A DNA stretch of 64,000 nucleotides from Epiperipatus broadwayi (taxonomy: Eukaryota > Onychophora > Udeonychophora > Euonychophora > Peripatidae). Below the pieces are notes generated by a model. That model was not told where the DNA came from and did no database searches. It saw only the letters and a program-made list of their open reading frames with translations. The stretch covers positions 2,175,001 to 2,239,000 of the forward strand of contig JAQFVV010000017.1 in assembly GCA_028023455.1 (NCBI GenBank), written 5' to 3'. This document shows positions 48,036 through 59,543 of this stretch, piece by piece (position 1 is the first letter of the stretch; the number at the start of each line of letters is the position of its first letter). Position numbers and translations under genes: made by a program.

Positions 48036-48289
48036 AGAGTAGTTATTATACAATTTAACATTATATGTAGTACTTTAATACCAAACTCTTACACCCAGAT
48101 TATTTTCCTTATATCATTTTCAACACTACTCTCGATACTTTGAAAACAATTGCTGTTGTTTTTTTTTCCAATTATAAAAAAAATTCTCAGCATATTTTAC
48201 TTTTTACATAAAAGATGCAAATTATGGAAAATAAAGCTATATATTGAATGTAAGCTTAAAAAAACACAAATTTTTCTTTCACTATCTCT

Positions 48290-49430
48290 ATGCCATCTAC
48301 TGGAAGTTTTAAAAATTAATAGATGTCAGTTTATGATGCTTAATAAATCCATATTCTCTGTTATATTATGCAATACCTCTAGGCTATTTTTAAGCTTATG
48401 GTTTTCAGCAGTAAGGACTTTTGGATTTTGAAACAGTGTATCTGCACCTTTAGGATTCCCTCTGGTAGCCACAATTTACATCTCTGTTATAGTATTAAAC
48501 TACCAGCCAAAACTGATAAACATATAAATGTTTTCAGTCTTAGCCAACTTGCTTATATAGTCTTATAAATCTGAAACCAGTTCAGTTTTTATATATTATG
48601 GTATGTTGTTTTAACAACTACAAGCATTTCTATCCCATGGACAGAGTTTGGTACAAAGCAATAAAATGTCATACGTCTCCACCTTACATATTGCTGCTTT
48701 AACATCATACCTTTTCTTTTCACTACAACATTTACTACAGGCTTTAGTAATTAATAAATATCATAGTCCTTAAAAATTCCATAACCTGTGCTGTCCTATT
48801 CTAATATTCCCAGACTACTTTCATGTTGATAGTTTCACCAGTAAGGAGTTTTGGATCCTGGAAATCTGGACCCCTTTAGAATCTAATACATCTTCTCTCC
48901 AGAATCCAAAACTCCTTATTGATGAAAGTCATAAATTTGCAACTAGTCTGGGAATATTGGATAATATAAAATAGGAATTTATTAAGCATTATCATCTGGC
49001 ATCTATTAAGTACTAAAGATTACAATTGAGATAGTAAAAGAAAAATATATGATGCTTGAACTGTAACATGTAAGTTAGAGTCATGTGACATTTTATTAAT
49101 TTGTACCAAATTCTGGCCTCAGGATAGAGGCATTTATAGTTGTTATAAACTAAGGACACTATAATATATATAAACTGAACTGGTTTTAAATCTGCATGAG
49201 TATACAAGCAGGTTGGCTTAGATGGAAAATGTTTATCCATTTTTCAGTTCAGGCTGAGACAATGTATTAGATTCTAAAGGTCCAGGGGCACTGTTCCAAG
49301 ATTCAAAGCTTCTCATTGATGAAAACTATAAGCTTAAAATTCATCTAAGGATATTGAATAGGATAACACAGGATAGGAATTTATTAAGTACTATCTGGTG
49401 TATATTAATTACTGAAGCTTACATTAAGGA
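48290..49430. mobile_element. Nested foldbacks of an FB1-related subfamily
   Basis: The outer arms (48290-48640 and 49095-49430) share ACCAGTTCAGTTTTTATATA/TATATAAACTGAACTGG and the AAGGACTTTTGGATTTTGAA block. An inner, separate palindrome (48748-49018) runs from TAGTAATTAATAAATATCAT to its complement, with GGAGTTTTGGATCCTGG and its mirror. Both resemble FB1 in order (AACTCCTTA.TGATGAAAG against FB1 CTCCTCACTGATGAAGGCC) but are clearly diverged. Confidence 0.7.
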
Positions 49431-49920
49431 GCATATGGATAATGAAAAAAAACCCAGTATGCTGCTAAAATAGCAATAAGTAATCTGGAATCATGTGACA
49501 GTCATGTGATATTTTATTGGTTTAAATTTAAAAGGAGCAAGATATAGAAATATATTTACTTTCACAAGATTTTCAAACTACTACTGACCAAAGGTGAATG
49601 GAATAATGCAATAGTGTTCATCTCCCAGATACAAGACATTCTGAGATTTTATTAGAAACTGGACAAGTTCTTAAAAGAATATTCCATACATTTGGATAGT
49701 ATTCACAATAAGTATGGCTGCTATAAATGACCAAGTCATTTGTTTACTATGATTCTAATAAAGTAACTTTTTCTCTATGGCTATTTTTCAGGATTTTATC
49801 CACCTCTCCATTTGCTGACTCTCACATTTATAAAACTGTGATCTTTTAATAATCTTCTATTTTACTCTCCCCAGTTCTCCATTTTCTGCACATTGCCATC
49901 AATATTTGTGGCTAACAATT
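49431..49920. other. AT-rich DNA, nothing recognised
   Basis: No gene or repeat seen. Confidence 0.4.
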
Positions 49921-50060
49921 CAAAACAAAGCAAAACTCTCCATATAGTAGCGCCATCTTATGCCAACAAGAGCACTACTATATGGAGAGTTTTGCTTTGT
50001 TTTGAATTGTTTAATAACGAATTATGTGCTAGTATGAGATAGTGATCATGTAATATTTGT
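49921..50060. repeat. Minimal FB1 palindrome
   Basis: CAAAACAAAGCAAAACTCTC at 49921 is mirrored perfectly to about 50017 across AGTAGCGCCATCTTATG. The FB1 outer flank GTGATCATGTAATATT follows at 50041. Only the terminal 40-45 bp of each arm remain. Confidence 0.8.
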
Positions 50061-50104
50061 CGCTATTATTAATAAAATAACAGATGGATAATATAATGTT
50101 ATAT

Positions 50105-50605
50105 TTATACACTGGACTATTTCCATAATCTAATATGTGTATTGAATGTCTGTAGAAAAATTTAATTTTATTTAAATATTCCAAATACATTCAACTGTTA
50201 GTAATAGCACACCAAACAGGTTAGTACATGCACAACATTTCAAGAATATTATTCCCTCCCCCCTTTTTCAGGTGTTACTAGCATGAGAATCGATTTTGGA
50301 CCCTTAGATTCTTGAGTATTGAATTTTAAGGTAACACTCTAACCAACTGAGCCATCCTACCTTAAAATTCAATACTCAAGAATCTACAGGTTCAGGTTTG
50401 ATTTCCATACTAGTAGTGTCATTGGTCAGGCAAGCAACACCTGAAGAAGAGGGAATAATATTACCTATTGAAACATTGGGCACATACTAACCTGTTTGAT
50501 GTGCTATTAGTAACAGTTAAATGAATTTGGAATATTTAAATTAATTTAAATTTTTCTAAAGACATTCAATACTCATATTAAATGATGGTAATAGTCCAGT
50601 ATATA
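50105..50605. repeat. Head-to-head pair of a tRNA-derived SINE
   Basis: Two inverted copies meet at about 50360. Each has a tRNA-like head (minus copy GATGGCTCAGTTGG, an A-box match), then CTGAAGA..GAAACATTG (clear in the right copy at 50443-50478), TGATGTGCTATTAGTAACAG and TTGGAATATTTAAAT. The outer ends read ATTAAATGATGGTAATAGTCC on the right and the complement on the left. A single complete copy lies at 61485-61765. Confidence 0.8.
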
Positions 50606-51389
50606 ACTAAAACACCATCATCACAAACCTTCAGGAAAACAATATAATGTTGTTTATAGTTTGTCATAGATTTTAGACTTTTATATTCAAATTTATATTC
50701 TAAATTTTAATCAAGTTTTTAATTGTGTGTAATTAAATGTTAATAGCCTCAATAATCAAGCAATTTATAAGTGTAGAATCAATTAGGCATTATGTTTAAG
50801 ATTGTAGGAACTATTCAGAATTCATCATTAATTAATTAAATGTAAGTTGGTGAAATAATTTGCCTATTAATCATAATAATTTACATATTAATTTTAACGT
50901 TGTGTGTTCCCAGTTATTAATAAGGGTATAAAGTAGTAAAAATTAAACATTTTTTAATATATATATTTTCAAAATAATAGTAAGCTAATTAGTTTGTTCT
51001 ACTTTATATTAAAAATTAAGTTGCATCAGTTTATGTATTTATAAGAATAATAATGTAGGAATAATATTAACTTTATGGAAAGTTACTAAGGAGATCACAA
51101 AATATCTTGGAAATGTTACAGCTTTATTATTGCCCCCTTTCCTTTCCCGATTGATTATTTTTAATCGAAATTGGGACGTTTGACTTACTACTGAGCAGTC
51201 ATGGAATGGAACTCCATGTGACATTTCTGGTATTCGAATTTGTTACGAATTCCGGAGAAATAAATCATTTAGTGTTTTTGTAGTTAAAAAGCAAAACAAT
51301 TGCGAATAAAAATTTTAAAAAAATAAAATAAAAAGCTTGCAGTATAATTTGATTTTATAGGTAATACTATGTGAATAATATCAAAAATT
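50606..51389. other. AT-rich DNA, no gene recognised
   Basis: The 61-codon minus ORF at 51039-51224 has no domain. Confidence 0.4.
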
Positions 51390-51619
51390 ATCACTGTTTT
51401 CAGTGACTGCTCAACCGCCTCTAAATTTTATGTTTAGCGCCACCTTTAATGTGACGTGTTGCATTCCCCATATTTAATAATTATTGTATTTGTGATTGTT
51501 CATTATGTTTTCTGTATGATAGCGGATTGAGGTAATTAGATATAATAACCAAACAATAATCCTTTTTTTTTTCCTTTCCTTTTTTTTAAAAAAAAAACAT
51601 TATTAGTAAAAAATTATAA
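51390..51619. other. Locally G+C-richer short stretch
   Basis: CAGTGACTGCTCAACCGCCT and TTAGCGCCACCTTTAATGTG (51400-51455) stand out from the AT background and recur nowhere else in the window. Not coding over a useful length. Confidence 0.3.
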
Positions 51620-51735
51620 ACAAGTATTAACATCGTTAGAAAGGATTTGAACTCAGACTTTCAAGCTTTCTACATCTATTCACTCCTCTTATACAAGCGA
51701 TACATATGACCACATAAACATGAGGAAAAGATAAT

Positions 51736-51790
51736 GATCTCCAATATCCGTATTGTGTGCTGAATCAGCACTCATCAGTTGGTCCAGATC
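51736..51790 (-). ncRNA. Degenerate hammerhead (copy 8)
   Basis: CTGATGA, a perfect stem II GTGCT/AGCAC and stem I CCAA/TTGG with outer GATC/GATC pairing are kept. GAAA is replaced by ACAA, so activity is not expected. Confidence 0.75.
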
Positions 51791-52048
51791 ATCATTTGCC
51801 ACACACACACACATATATGTAATCAATGCTCTGTTTATATTAAGATAGTAAAGGGATCACTTAATATCAACATGGGTATGACAATAATATTGGCATCAAC
51901 AAGGGCTTTGAATATTACCTCATCGGAATCAATGATATAGATGACCGAAGAGTTGGATGGTGGAGAAGATTGAAGCCTATCTATTAAATTAAAGATTAGC
52001 TATCTTAATATAAACTGAGCACTGATTTTATATATGTGCGGGAGATGG

Positions 52049-52101
52049 TATCTGGGCTAACGATGGGTGCTGGTTCAGTACAATATATATATATTGGATA
52101 T
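52049..52101 (+). ncRNA. Degenerate hammerhead (copy 9)
   Basis: Position and flanks match, but the core reads CTAACGATGG and GAAA reads CAAT. A fossil copy. Confidence 0.6.
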
Positions 52102-52225
52102 CATTTATTATTAATACATGTAGGTGGTCATGTGTATCAGTTGTATAAGATGGAGTGCATAGCTGTGGCGGGGGGGAGGGGCTTGAAAATCTGAGTTCAA
52201 GTTCGTTCTAATTATATTCATTTAA

Positions 52226-53399
52226 ATTGTTGCAGCGCTAACTTTTAATGATTGACCTTTTTTATCTTAACTTAGTATAGTAAATACCTCCTTAATAAAA
52301 AAAAAGAACGTAAGGGGAGAGACATTATAAAAGATTATTTCAAAGATGTAGTAGGTATAAATGGTTCAGTTTTAATAAATTTTATTGTTTACATTCGTGG
52401 TAAAAAAAGCATTATCGTTTATTCATATCACGTGATTTTAAATAATATGGGATTATTTTTAGTCTAATTTTCATTCCTGCTATTTTTAAAAGACTGCCTC
52501 TAATATATACTTGAGTGTGTATTGTGAAACTAATTTATTTTTGCTCGCATGCTTTAATCTTTATATTAAATCGAGAAAAAATTAAATCAAAGAATGTTGT
52601 TCAGTTACCCCAAAGGCAAATAATTTTATTATTAAAATCAATCACTTTAAGGCTGCTGAATGAAAGTTTTAATTATAAATAAATCCAAGGAAGCAATAAA
52701 GAAATCAATTAATTTACTGATTTCAGTCCATAAAAAAGGAGTTTAATTATAATATTTTTATTCATAGCTTAATTGAACTTTTACATAACCAACCCTTCCA
52801 GCTGGTATATATGGATGTATATATATGTGTTTAAAAACACATATTTTAATAATTGTTTTTTTTTGAAAAAAAAAAAAAAAGTCACAAAATTTATTAAAAC
52901 AAATAAATGACAATATATACAAAAATATATACCTTTAAGCTTTTTCAATAGCTAGAATGTTTTCTGAATATTTGTTTACAGTTAAGTTCGTAATATCTTT
53001 GATAGCAAATGGTGCACCTATGTTTGCTACTTTTTATAACACTATCCCTCATAGTGCTACACCAGCCTGAGGTTTTTTTCAATATCGATTTTTTTAAAAA
53101 GTTTTATTCGGTTGTGAACGAATAAAATTCATTACTTATATGAAATGGATTTTTTAATGTTGTTGGGTAAAAACAGTTTCCAAAAAAACAAACAAAAACA
53201 GTTATTATTTAAAAAAATAAAGACTGTTAAAAAATGATAAAAAAATCAACTCAATTCTATTTTCAAATTATATTCTTTTTTTTTAGTGCGTCTTTCAGCT
53301 TAGCTCAATCCATCAACCCAAGAAGTCAAAACAATCTGCCACACCATGGATACATTATAAACATTCACTGCACTTCTGAAGCATGTGTTTAGCATGTAA
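52226..53399. other. AT-rich DNA, no gene recognised
   Basis: Long A/T runs only (for example 52855-52880). Positions 53295-53395 are slightly G+C-richer, without an open frame. Confidence 0.4.
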
Positions 53400-53670
53400 A
53401 TATTTAAATAGATTTCAAACTTCTGTTCCTTCACACATTAAATGAAACATATGATCAAAGACGTGAAAAAGATAAACAATCCCTAAAATGCACATTTCAT
53501 GCTAAACCAGCATTCATCAGTTGGCCCAGATCACAATCTCTTACACATATCTATCATTTATTCAGCATATATATGTATATATAGAAATTTTATTATAGTT
53601 TAAATGACAGGTTTCAAATTTTTGTGCACTCACAACTTTGACATAAATTATTTTGATGGAAATATCATTT
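53400..53670 (-). repeat. Hammerhead-bearing repeat, copy 10 (minus)
   Basis: Diverged family member: AACTTCTGTTCCTTCACACA, CATATGATCAAAGACGTG, the ribozyme at 53479-53532, then TTATTATAGTTTAAATGACAGG. Confidence 0.7.
53479..53532 (-). ncRNA. Type I hammerhead ribozyme motif (copy 10)
   Basis: Minus: CTGATGA (53520-53514), stem II ATGCT/AGCAT fully paired, GAAA, stem III ATGT/GCAT (all paired with one wobble), U at the cleavage position, then TTAGG against CCAA with one mismatch. Stems II and III have both changed sequence relative to other copies while keeping pairing. Confidence 0.75.
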
Positions 53671-55135
53671 TTATTAGTCATTTATGAAGCTAGATATTAT
53701 TCCTAACCCAAATAATTATCTCATTTCAGTATTTTGGTATTAGTCCTGCTACAATAGATTACTCTGACTATGCACTACTCTAAGTTTGTAATATTTAAAA
53801 TAATGTCTCTTAATTGATAAAATTTGTTTGCAGCTACTGTGGAGGCATTATTTGAAACATATTGCAAAATTAGAATAATACATCACCAGATATAATATGT
53901 CATAGCACGTATAATATGAAAAAATAATGGAGACATATATTAATTATGGAAAAAAGGCAAAAAGACAGTAAAAAAATTAAATAAAAGGGTATTTATGAGT
54001 TGAACATTTATTGGACAACATTGCATATAGTTGAAAACACCCTTCCCTATCTCTGCATACTGCGGCACTTTGCGCAATCATAAACCATGTGTTCAATCTA
54101 AAAAAAAATAAATGGAGAACTGTGACTTTAAGGTAGCAAAGTATAGCAGTAAGATAATATTTAAAAAATTATTTCAAAAGAAAAATAAATCTTTCTGACT
54201 GTTAAAAAGAAAAAACAAATATTTAAGATTTCAAAACATTTAGCAAAAAATAAATAAAATAAAAAAACATTTAATAGAAATGTATATTTAAATTTTAAAA
54301 AAAAATTACTTACAAATGATGAGAGTCACTATAGTGGATTGAACTGTGTCATGTGTTCTAGAATGCAAAAAAATCTCAGTGAAAGGATCACAGTATTAGC
54401 ATGGACAATGTGATAACACAAAAAATAATGATAGCACAAAATCTCACAGGCAGCACATTTTTAATCTCACAGTCACCACATGCTTATCTTAATCGTTGAT
54501 ATGGATTAGTCACACCAATATTTTGGTTACCATAGCATTAATAACTTAAACTTTAAATAAACATTACCAGATGAAAATGTCATCTGAATAATACATCGTA
54601 ATAAGACTAATATCAAAGTACCCTTATTTCTATATATAATTTATTGTGTAGTCAATTGTTTGGAAACTAATCAATGTTTGTTTAGTAAATTCACAAGTAG
54701 TTTAATTCAGTTACTCAAAGTGAGACCTTTTAAAAAACTTCCAACCAGAATTGATATTTTAGGGATTAAAAGAATTACTAGAGAAAAAATTTCATCTAAT
54801 GGGGTCATACAAAAATTCATGGCAAGTGATGATGGGAATAGATTAATAATATTGAAAAATAGCAAATGAAAAAAAATTAATAAAATATATTTAGAAAATC
54901 ATCAGGTGATCTGCAGAAAAGATGAAAATTGGCAAGAGACTGATAAGCACTTATCCCAGTACAATAAGATGCTTTTCTTACATCTGAAACTAATAGTCAA
55001 GTTAAAACTGCATTTATTTCTTAAAGGTAAAAATTCTAATAGAAAAACAACGTAATCATTCCAAGAAAATTTATTAGTGCAATTGCCTATTGATAAAATT
55101 TCTGGCATATATATATATATATAAATGAGTAACAA
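53671..55135. other. AT-rich DNA, one unassigned ORF
   Basis: A plus frame of about 69 codons (54660-54869) reads like ordinary protein (RPFKKLPTRIDILGIKRITR), and a further open stretch follows out of frame to about 55060. I do not recognise a family and see no splice context. It may be a decayed element ORF. Confidence 0.3.
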
Positions 55136-55255
55136 CTTTCTCCATATAGTAGTGCTACCCAGTGCAAACCATAGTAATCAATGAATACTAGAGATTTGTG
55201 CATCAAATTCCATTGTTTACTATGGCTTGCACTAGGTGCAAAGCAAGATAGGAAG
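55136..55255. repeat. Minimal FB1 palindrome
   Basis: CTCCATATAGTAGTGCTACC and CAGTGCAAACCATAGTAATC match the FB1 left end. TTTACTATGGCTTGCACTAG is the mirrored right end, about 50 bp on. Confidence 0.75.
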
Positions 55256-55516
55256 CCACCCGCTTATCTAAGTGACTTTGTAAGATAGCCATTTTTCCTG
55301 CTATGGGTGGAGGAGTGTAATGTCACTGCCATTATTAATTAAGTTAAACAATCAAGAATGTGAAGTGTAGAACGTTTTATCTAATAGAAGAGTTTTTAGT
55401 TAGAAAACTTTTTTAGAGTATAACTTATAGCTATGCATTATCTTTTGTGGTAAAGGTGTTAATAAACCTATTTTTTGTTACCAAATCTGTTGGAGAATTA
55501 AATTAAGTTGATGTAG

Positions 55517-56120
55517 AAGGATGTAGAAGTAAAATTAAAATCATTAGAGATAAAATGTGAGGAGATAAAGGAATTATTGAATCAGAATGATAAGGAAGAT
55601 CAGAAGGTATTAGAAAATGTTATGGATGGAGTAGAAAAAGTAGATTATGAAACAGTATTGATAGGAGATTCCCTAATTAAAGAATGTGGGGATATAATTG
55701 CAAGGGAAAATAGAAGTAGATATGTAAGAATATGTTTGCCTGGAGCTAGAATTAGTGATGTAGCAGATAAAGTAAAAAAGCAAGGTAGTAGAGATGTGTA
55801 TGTTATGGTGCAGACTAATAATTTATCAGAATCATCAGAGAAAATAATGGATGAGTATATAGATTTGATTAGGAATTTGAATATGATTAAAGGAAGAGTA
55901 GGAGTAGTTGGATTATTACCAAGATTTGATGAGATATTTGTTAGATAGGGCACATTCTATAAATGTGAGATTGAAAAAATTGTGTGAGAGAAATAATGTT
56001 ATGTTGTGGATGTGTGGGATTGTTTTATTGAAAAGAGGGAGTTATATAGTAAAGATGGGTTGCATTTAGGAAAACAAGGAAATGAAGTTTTAGGGAGTTT
56101 GATTTATAAAGAATTTTTTT
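55517..56120 (+). pseudogene. LINE ORF: coiled coil and SGNH-esterase-like domain
   Basis: After a TAG at 55514 the frame is open to a TAG at 55946. It begins with a heptad-like charged stretch (KSLEIKCEEIKELLNQ), then VLIGDSLIKE, the nucleophile block (GDS) of SGNH/GDSL hydrolases, and GLLPRFDE, a second family block. A +1 frameshift near 55940 is needed to continue to DGLHLGKQGNEVLGSL (about 56055-56100), the block with the catalytic Asp and His. Esterase-like domains of this kind are known in ORF1 of CR1/L2-clade LINEs. The frame then runs on towards the endonuclease domain, so this may be one fused ORF. Frameshifted and dead. Confidence 0.75.
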
Positions 56121-57075
56121 CAGGAAACTTATAAAGGGGGGAGTGGGTTTTTAAATTGCAATATTATTAAAAAGAAAAAGAATGGATGGAATATAAAAAA
56201 TAAGCAGAAGGAATTTGATTTAAATATAAATATAGATATGAAGAAGGAATGGATTTGTAAAATTAATGGTAAGAAAGTAATTTATAAATGTAATGTAGAA
56301 GAAAAAATTAAAAGAATTTATAAAAGAACAGTTAGGAAAGAAGAAATTGTTAAAATTGGGTTTTTGAATATGCAAGGTGGTAGGAGACCAAAAAAGCAGA
56401 TGGAATTAAATAAAACAATTGAAAATGAAGAGCTTGAGGTATTAGCAGTAGTGGAAACACATCTAAGAAAAGAAGAAAAACCTATTTTGAAACAATTGGT
56501 ATTGCAGGGTATAAATAGAACAGAAAAAGAAAAAAGGGGTGGTGGTATAGGTGTTATATCAAAAAAAAAAATTTAAATATTGTTAAATGTCAAGAACATT
56601 TGTGGTTTGAAATAAGATTGGGTAGTCAAGAATGGATGATGGCTATAGTTTATATAGCCACTGGAGATAGCCAAATTATAATAGAATGGAATAATAACAT
56701 ATATGAATGTTTAGTTAAAGATATACAATGTTTTAAAGAAAAGGGGAAGAGAATAATGGTTATAGGGGATATGAATGGACATATTGAAGAAATTGATGAT
56801 GTAGATAATAAAAATGGACAGCTTTTGAAGGAATTTTGTCAGAAAGTGAATTTGAGTATTGGAAATTTATTAAATATTTATACACATGGTTTAGAAATAA
56901 TATATTTCATACAATGGATTATGTATTGGTAGAGAAAGAGGGAATGAATAAAATATGGAAAATTAAGGTATTTGATAACGAAGAAAAAGTATGCACTAGT
57001 GATCATAACTTCATTGTAATTGAAATGGTTAGTAATGTGATGGAGAATAGAAATAAAAGTAGAAATAATAGTTAA
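56121..57075 (+). pseudogene. LINE APE endonuclease domain, frameshifted
   Basis: Open segments in order: KIGFLNMQGGR (the N block of AP-endonuclease-like domains), LEVLAVVETHL (the catalytic E block), KRGGGIGV, WFEIRLGS and VYIATGD, VIGDMNGHI (the D-x-N block), then after a frameshift near 56870 TWFRNN and MDYVLV, and finally CTSDHNFI (56995-57010, the SDH catalytic block). All catalytic blocks are present, so the whole nuclease domain is represented. At least two frameshifts (about 56573 and 56870) break it. This enzyme nicks target DNA to prime LINE reverse transcription. Confidence 0.9.
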
Positions 57076-57496
57076 AAATGTGGATGGAGAGTGAATGATA
57101 AAAATAAGTTGGAAGTGTATAAAATACAAGTTGAAGAAATCATGGAAGAGTGGGTTGCGATGAGTATAAGGATTGGTATAAAGAAGAAGAAAAAGTGGCA
57201 AATAGGGTTTTAGGTGAGAATATTCAGAAGAATAAAAGTAATAAAAAATGAATGAGAATTAGTAAAAGTGTAAAAGAGAGAAAAGAAGCATGTAGAGAAT
57301 ATAAGTGTGCTATTAAGAAAAAGGAAAGTGAAAAAGATATTAATGCTAAATGGGAAAAGTACTTAGAAAAGAAGTTAGCTAAAATAGATAATTATAGAGA
57401 ATGAAATTGAATAGTAAATTGTTGGAGGATATTAATAAAAGCAGAAGAAATAGGAGTAAAAAAATTGGAATTACATTAAAAGGAGGAATGTAGGGA

Positions 57497-57555
<59 letters not shown>

Positions 57556-57600
57556 TATTACTAGATGAGGGAATAGAGTGTAGGTCTAGAGAAGATTTAG
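57076..57600 (+). mobile_element. LINE linker before RT, truncated; (GA)n inside
   Basis: Shifted frames give KERKEACREYKCAIKKKE and LLEDINKSRRNRSKKIGITL, the basic linker that precedes the reverse-transcriptase domain in LINE ORF2. (GA)n occupies 57497-57551. Sequence resembling LINE continues to about 57600 and then stops; no RT motif follows. The copy thus lacks its 3-prime half, the reverse of the usual 5-prime truncation. Confidence 0.7.
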
Positions 57601-57959
57601 AGATAATCTGTAAGACATAATGCCATGATTTCTAAATCCATCTTGTATTTTTGTTATAATAATAAGTTAGGGGATGCCATTTAAAAGCTTATTTAAGCTA
57701 CCCGCCCTCTCATTGAAACATTGTTCGACTGCGCTAACAAATAATGCTAAATAAATTCTCTCCAGTCAGAAAAGAATAGAATAAAATACAAATAACTTTT
57801 CTGCTTGAACATTTTAAGGTCTAATGACTATTTAAGTGAATAATGTAAATTATAAAATATTTCCATGTGTGGTTCAAATGAACCAAAATAAATTGATGTA
57901 ACTTATATCCTATTTATCTCTTTTTAAGGTCACTCATTTTTCATAAAATAATCTAATAA
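57601..57959. other. Unassigned sequence between LINE and array
   Basis: Contains a moderately G+C-rich part (57695-57745) with no open frame or family match in the window. Confidence 0.35.
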
Positions 57960-58103
57960 CTGAAGCACAGGCTTGTTATATACCTGTATCTATATATATG
58001 TAATATAGGGTATATGAGCACAGACTTTCACACCACCCACCACTCTCCACTCTATCTAATAACACTGATACACCCAAACACATATATGCTGAAAAGATAA
58101 ACA

Positions 58104-58158
58104 ATCAGCAATATACATATTTCATGCTAAACCAGCAATCATCAGTTGGTCCAGACTA
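58104..58158 (-). ncRNA. Hammerhead motif, array unit 1
   Basis: CTGATGA (58145-58139), stem II TTGCT/AGCAT (four pairs plus a U-U at the base), GAAA, stem III ATAT/GTAT. Stem I is CCAA opposite TTGC, with one mismatch at its fourth pair. Confidence 0.8.
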
Positions 58159-58580
58159 TCATCTTTACACACATATATAGTATAAGTGCTCAGATATATA
58201 TTAAGATAGACAATCCTCATACTTTAATGGACAGGCTTCAATCTACGCCACACTCCAACTCTTCAACCATCCAGCCAATTGAAAATCTGATGATGGAATG
58301 CTTAAAGACCACCCTGAGGCCAATATTTTTGTCATACCCATGTTGACCTAAGGTCAATCTGAACCCCACATGTACAGGACATAATCCATTTAATACATAT
58401 GCAAGGATGGGCAGACATATCTATAATGTAATAACTGAAGCACAGGCTTGTTATATACCTGTCTCTCTATATATATGTAATATAGGGTATATGAGCACAG
58501 ACTTTCACACCACCCACCACTCTCCACTCTATCTAATAACACTGATACACCCAAACACATATATGCTGAAAAGATAAACA

Positions 58581-58634
58581 ATCACCAATATACATATTTC
58601 ATGCTAAACCAGCAATCATCAGTTAGTCCAGACT
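58581..58634 (-). ncRNA. Hammerhead motif, array unit 2
   Basis: Core intact as in unit 1, with CTGATGA at 58622-58616. Stem I is CTAA/TTGG, fully paired with one wobble. Predicted cleavage opposite 58589. Confidence 0.83.
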
Positions 58635-59056
58635 ATCATCTTTACACACATATATAGTATAAGTGCTCAGATATATATTAAGATAGACAATCCTCATAGT
58701 TTAATGGACAGGCTTCAATCTACTCCACACTCCAACTCTTCAACCGTCCATCCAATTGAAAATCTGATGATGGAATGCTCAAAGTCCACCCTGAGGCCGA
58801 GATTTTTGTCACACCCATGTTGACCTAAGGTCAATCTGAACCCCACATGTACAGGACATAATCCATTTAATACATATGCAAGGATGGGCAGACATCTCTA
58901 TAATGTATAACTGAAGCACAGGCTTGTTATATACCTGTGTCTATATATATATGTAATATAGAGTATATGAGCACAGACTTTCACACCACCCACCACTCTC
59001 CACTCTATCTAATAACACTGATACACCCAAACACATATATGCTGAAAAGATAAACA

Positions 59057-59110
59057 ATCACCAATATATGTATTTTATGCTAAATCAGCAATCATCAGTT
59101 GGTCCAGACT
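59057..59110 (-). ncRNA. Hammerhead motif, array unit 3 (G12 lost)
   Basis: CTGATGA (59098-59092) and stems are kept, but GAAA reads AAAA. Expected inactive. Confidence 0.78.
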
Positions 59111-59488
59111 ATCATCTTTACACACATATATAGTTTAAGTGCTCAGATATATATTAAGATAGACAATCCTCATAGTTTAATGGACAGGCTTCAATTTACT
59201 CCACACTCCAACTCTTCAACCGTCCATCCAATTGAAAATCCTTGCATATGTATTAAATGGATTATGTCCTGTACATGTGGGGTTCAGATTGACCTTTAGG
59301 TCAACATGAGTGTGACAAAAATCTCGACCTCAGGGTGGCCTTTGAGCATTCCATCATCAGATTTTCAATTGGATGGATGGTTGAAGAGTTGGAGTGTGGA
59401 GTAGATTGAAGTCTGTCCATTAAACTATGAGGATTGTCTATCTTAATATATATCTGAGCACTTATACTATATATGTGTGTAAAGATGA

Positions 59489-59543
59489 TAGTCTGGACCA
59501 ACTGATGATTGCTGGTTTAGCATGAAATACATATATTGGTGAT
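59489..59543 (+). ncRNA. Hammerhead motif, array unit 4
   Basis: CTGATGA (59502-59508), GAAA (59524-59527), stem III ATAC/ATAT with one mismatch, cleavage after A59535, stem I CCAA/TTGG plus an outer helix across an internal loop. Confidence 0.83.

Larger units (their letters stand above)
51620..52225. repeat. Inverted pair of hammerhead-family copies
   Basis: The minus unit (51630-51860: AAGGATTTGAACTCAGACTT, ribozyme, TGCTCTGTTTATATTAAGAT) faces a plus unit (51870-52215). They share AGATGACCGAAGAGTTGGATGG-type sequence, TATCTTAATATAAACTGAGC and GAAAATCTGAGTTCAAG. The B-box-like region is near both outer ends. Both ribozymes have core damage. Confidence 0.8.
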
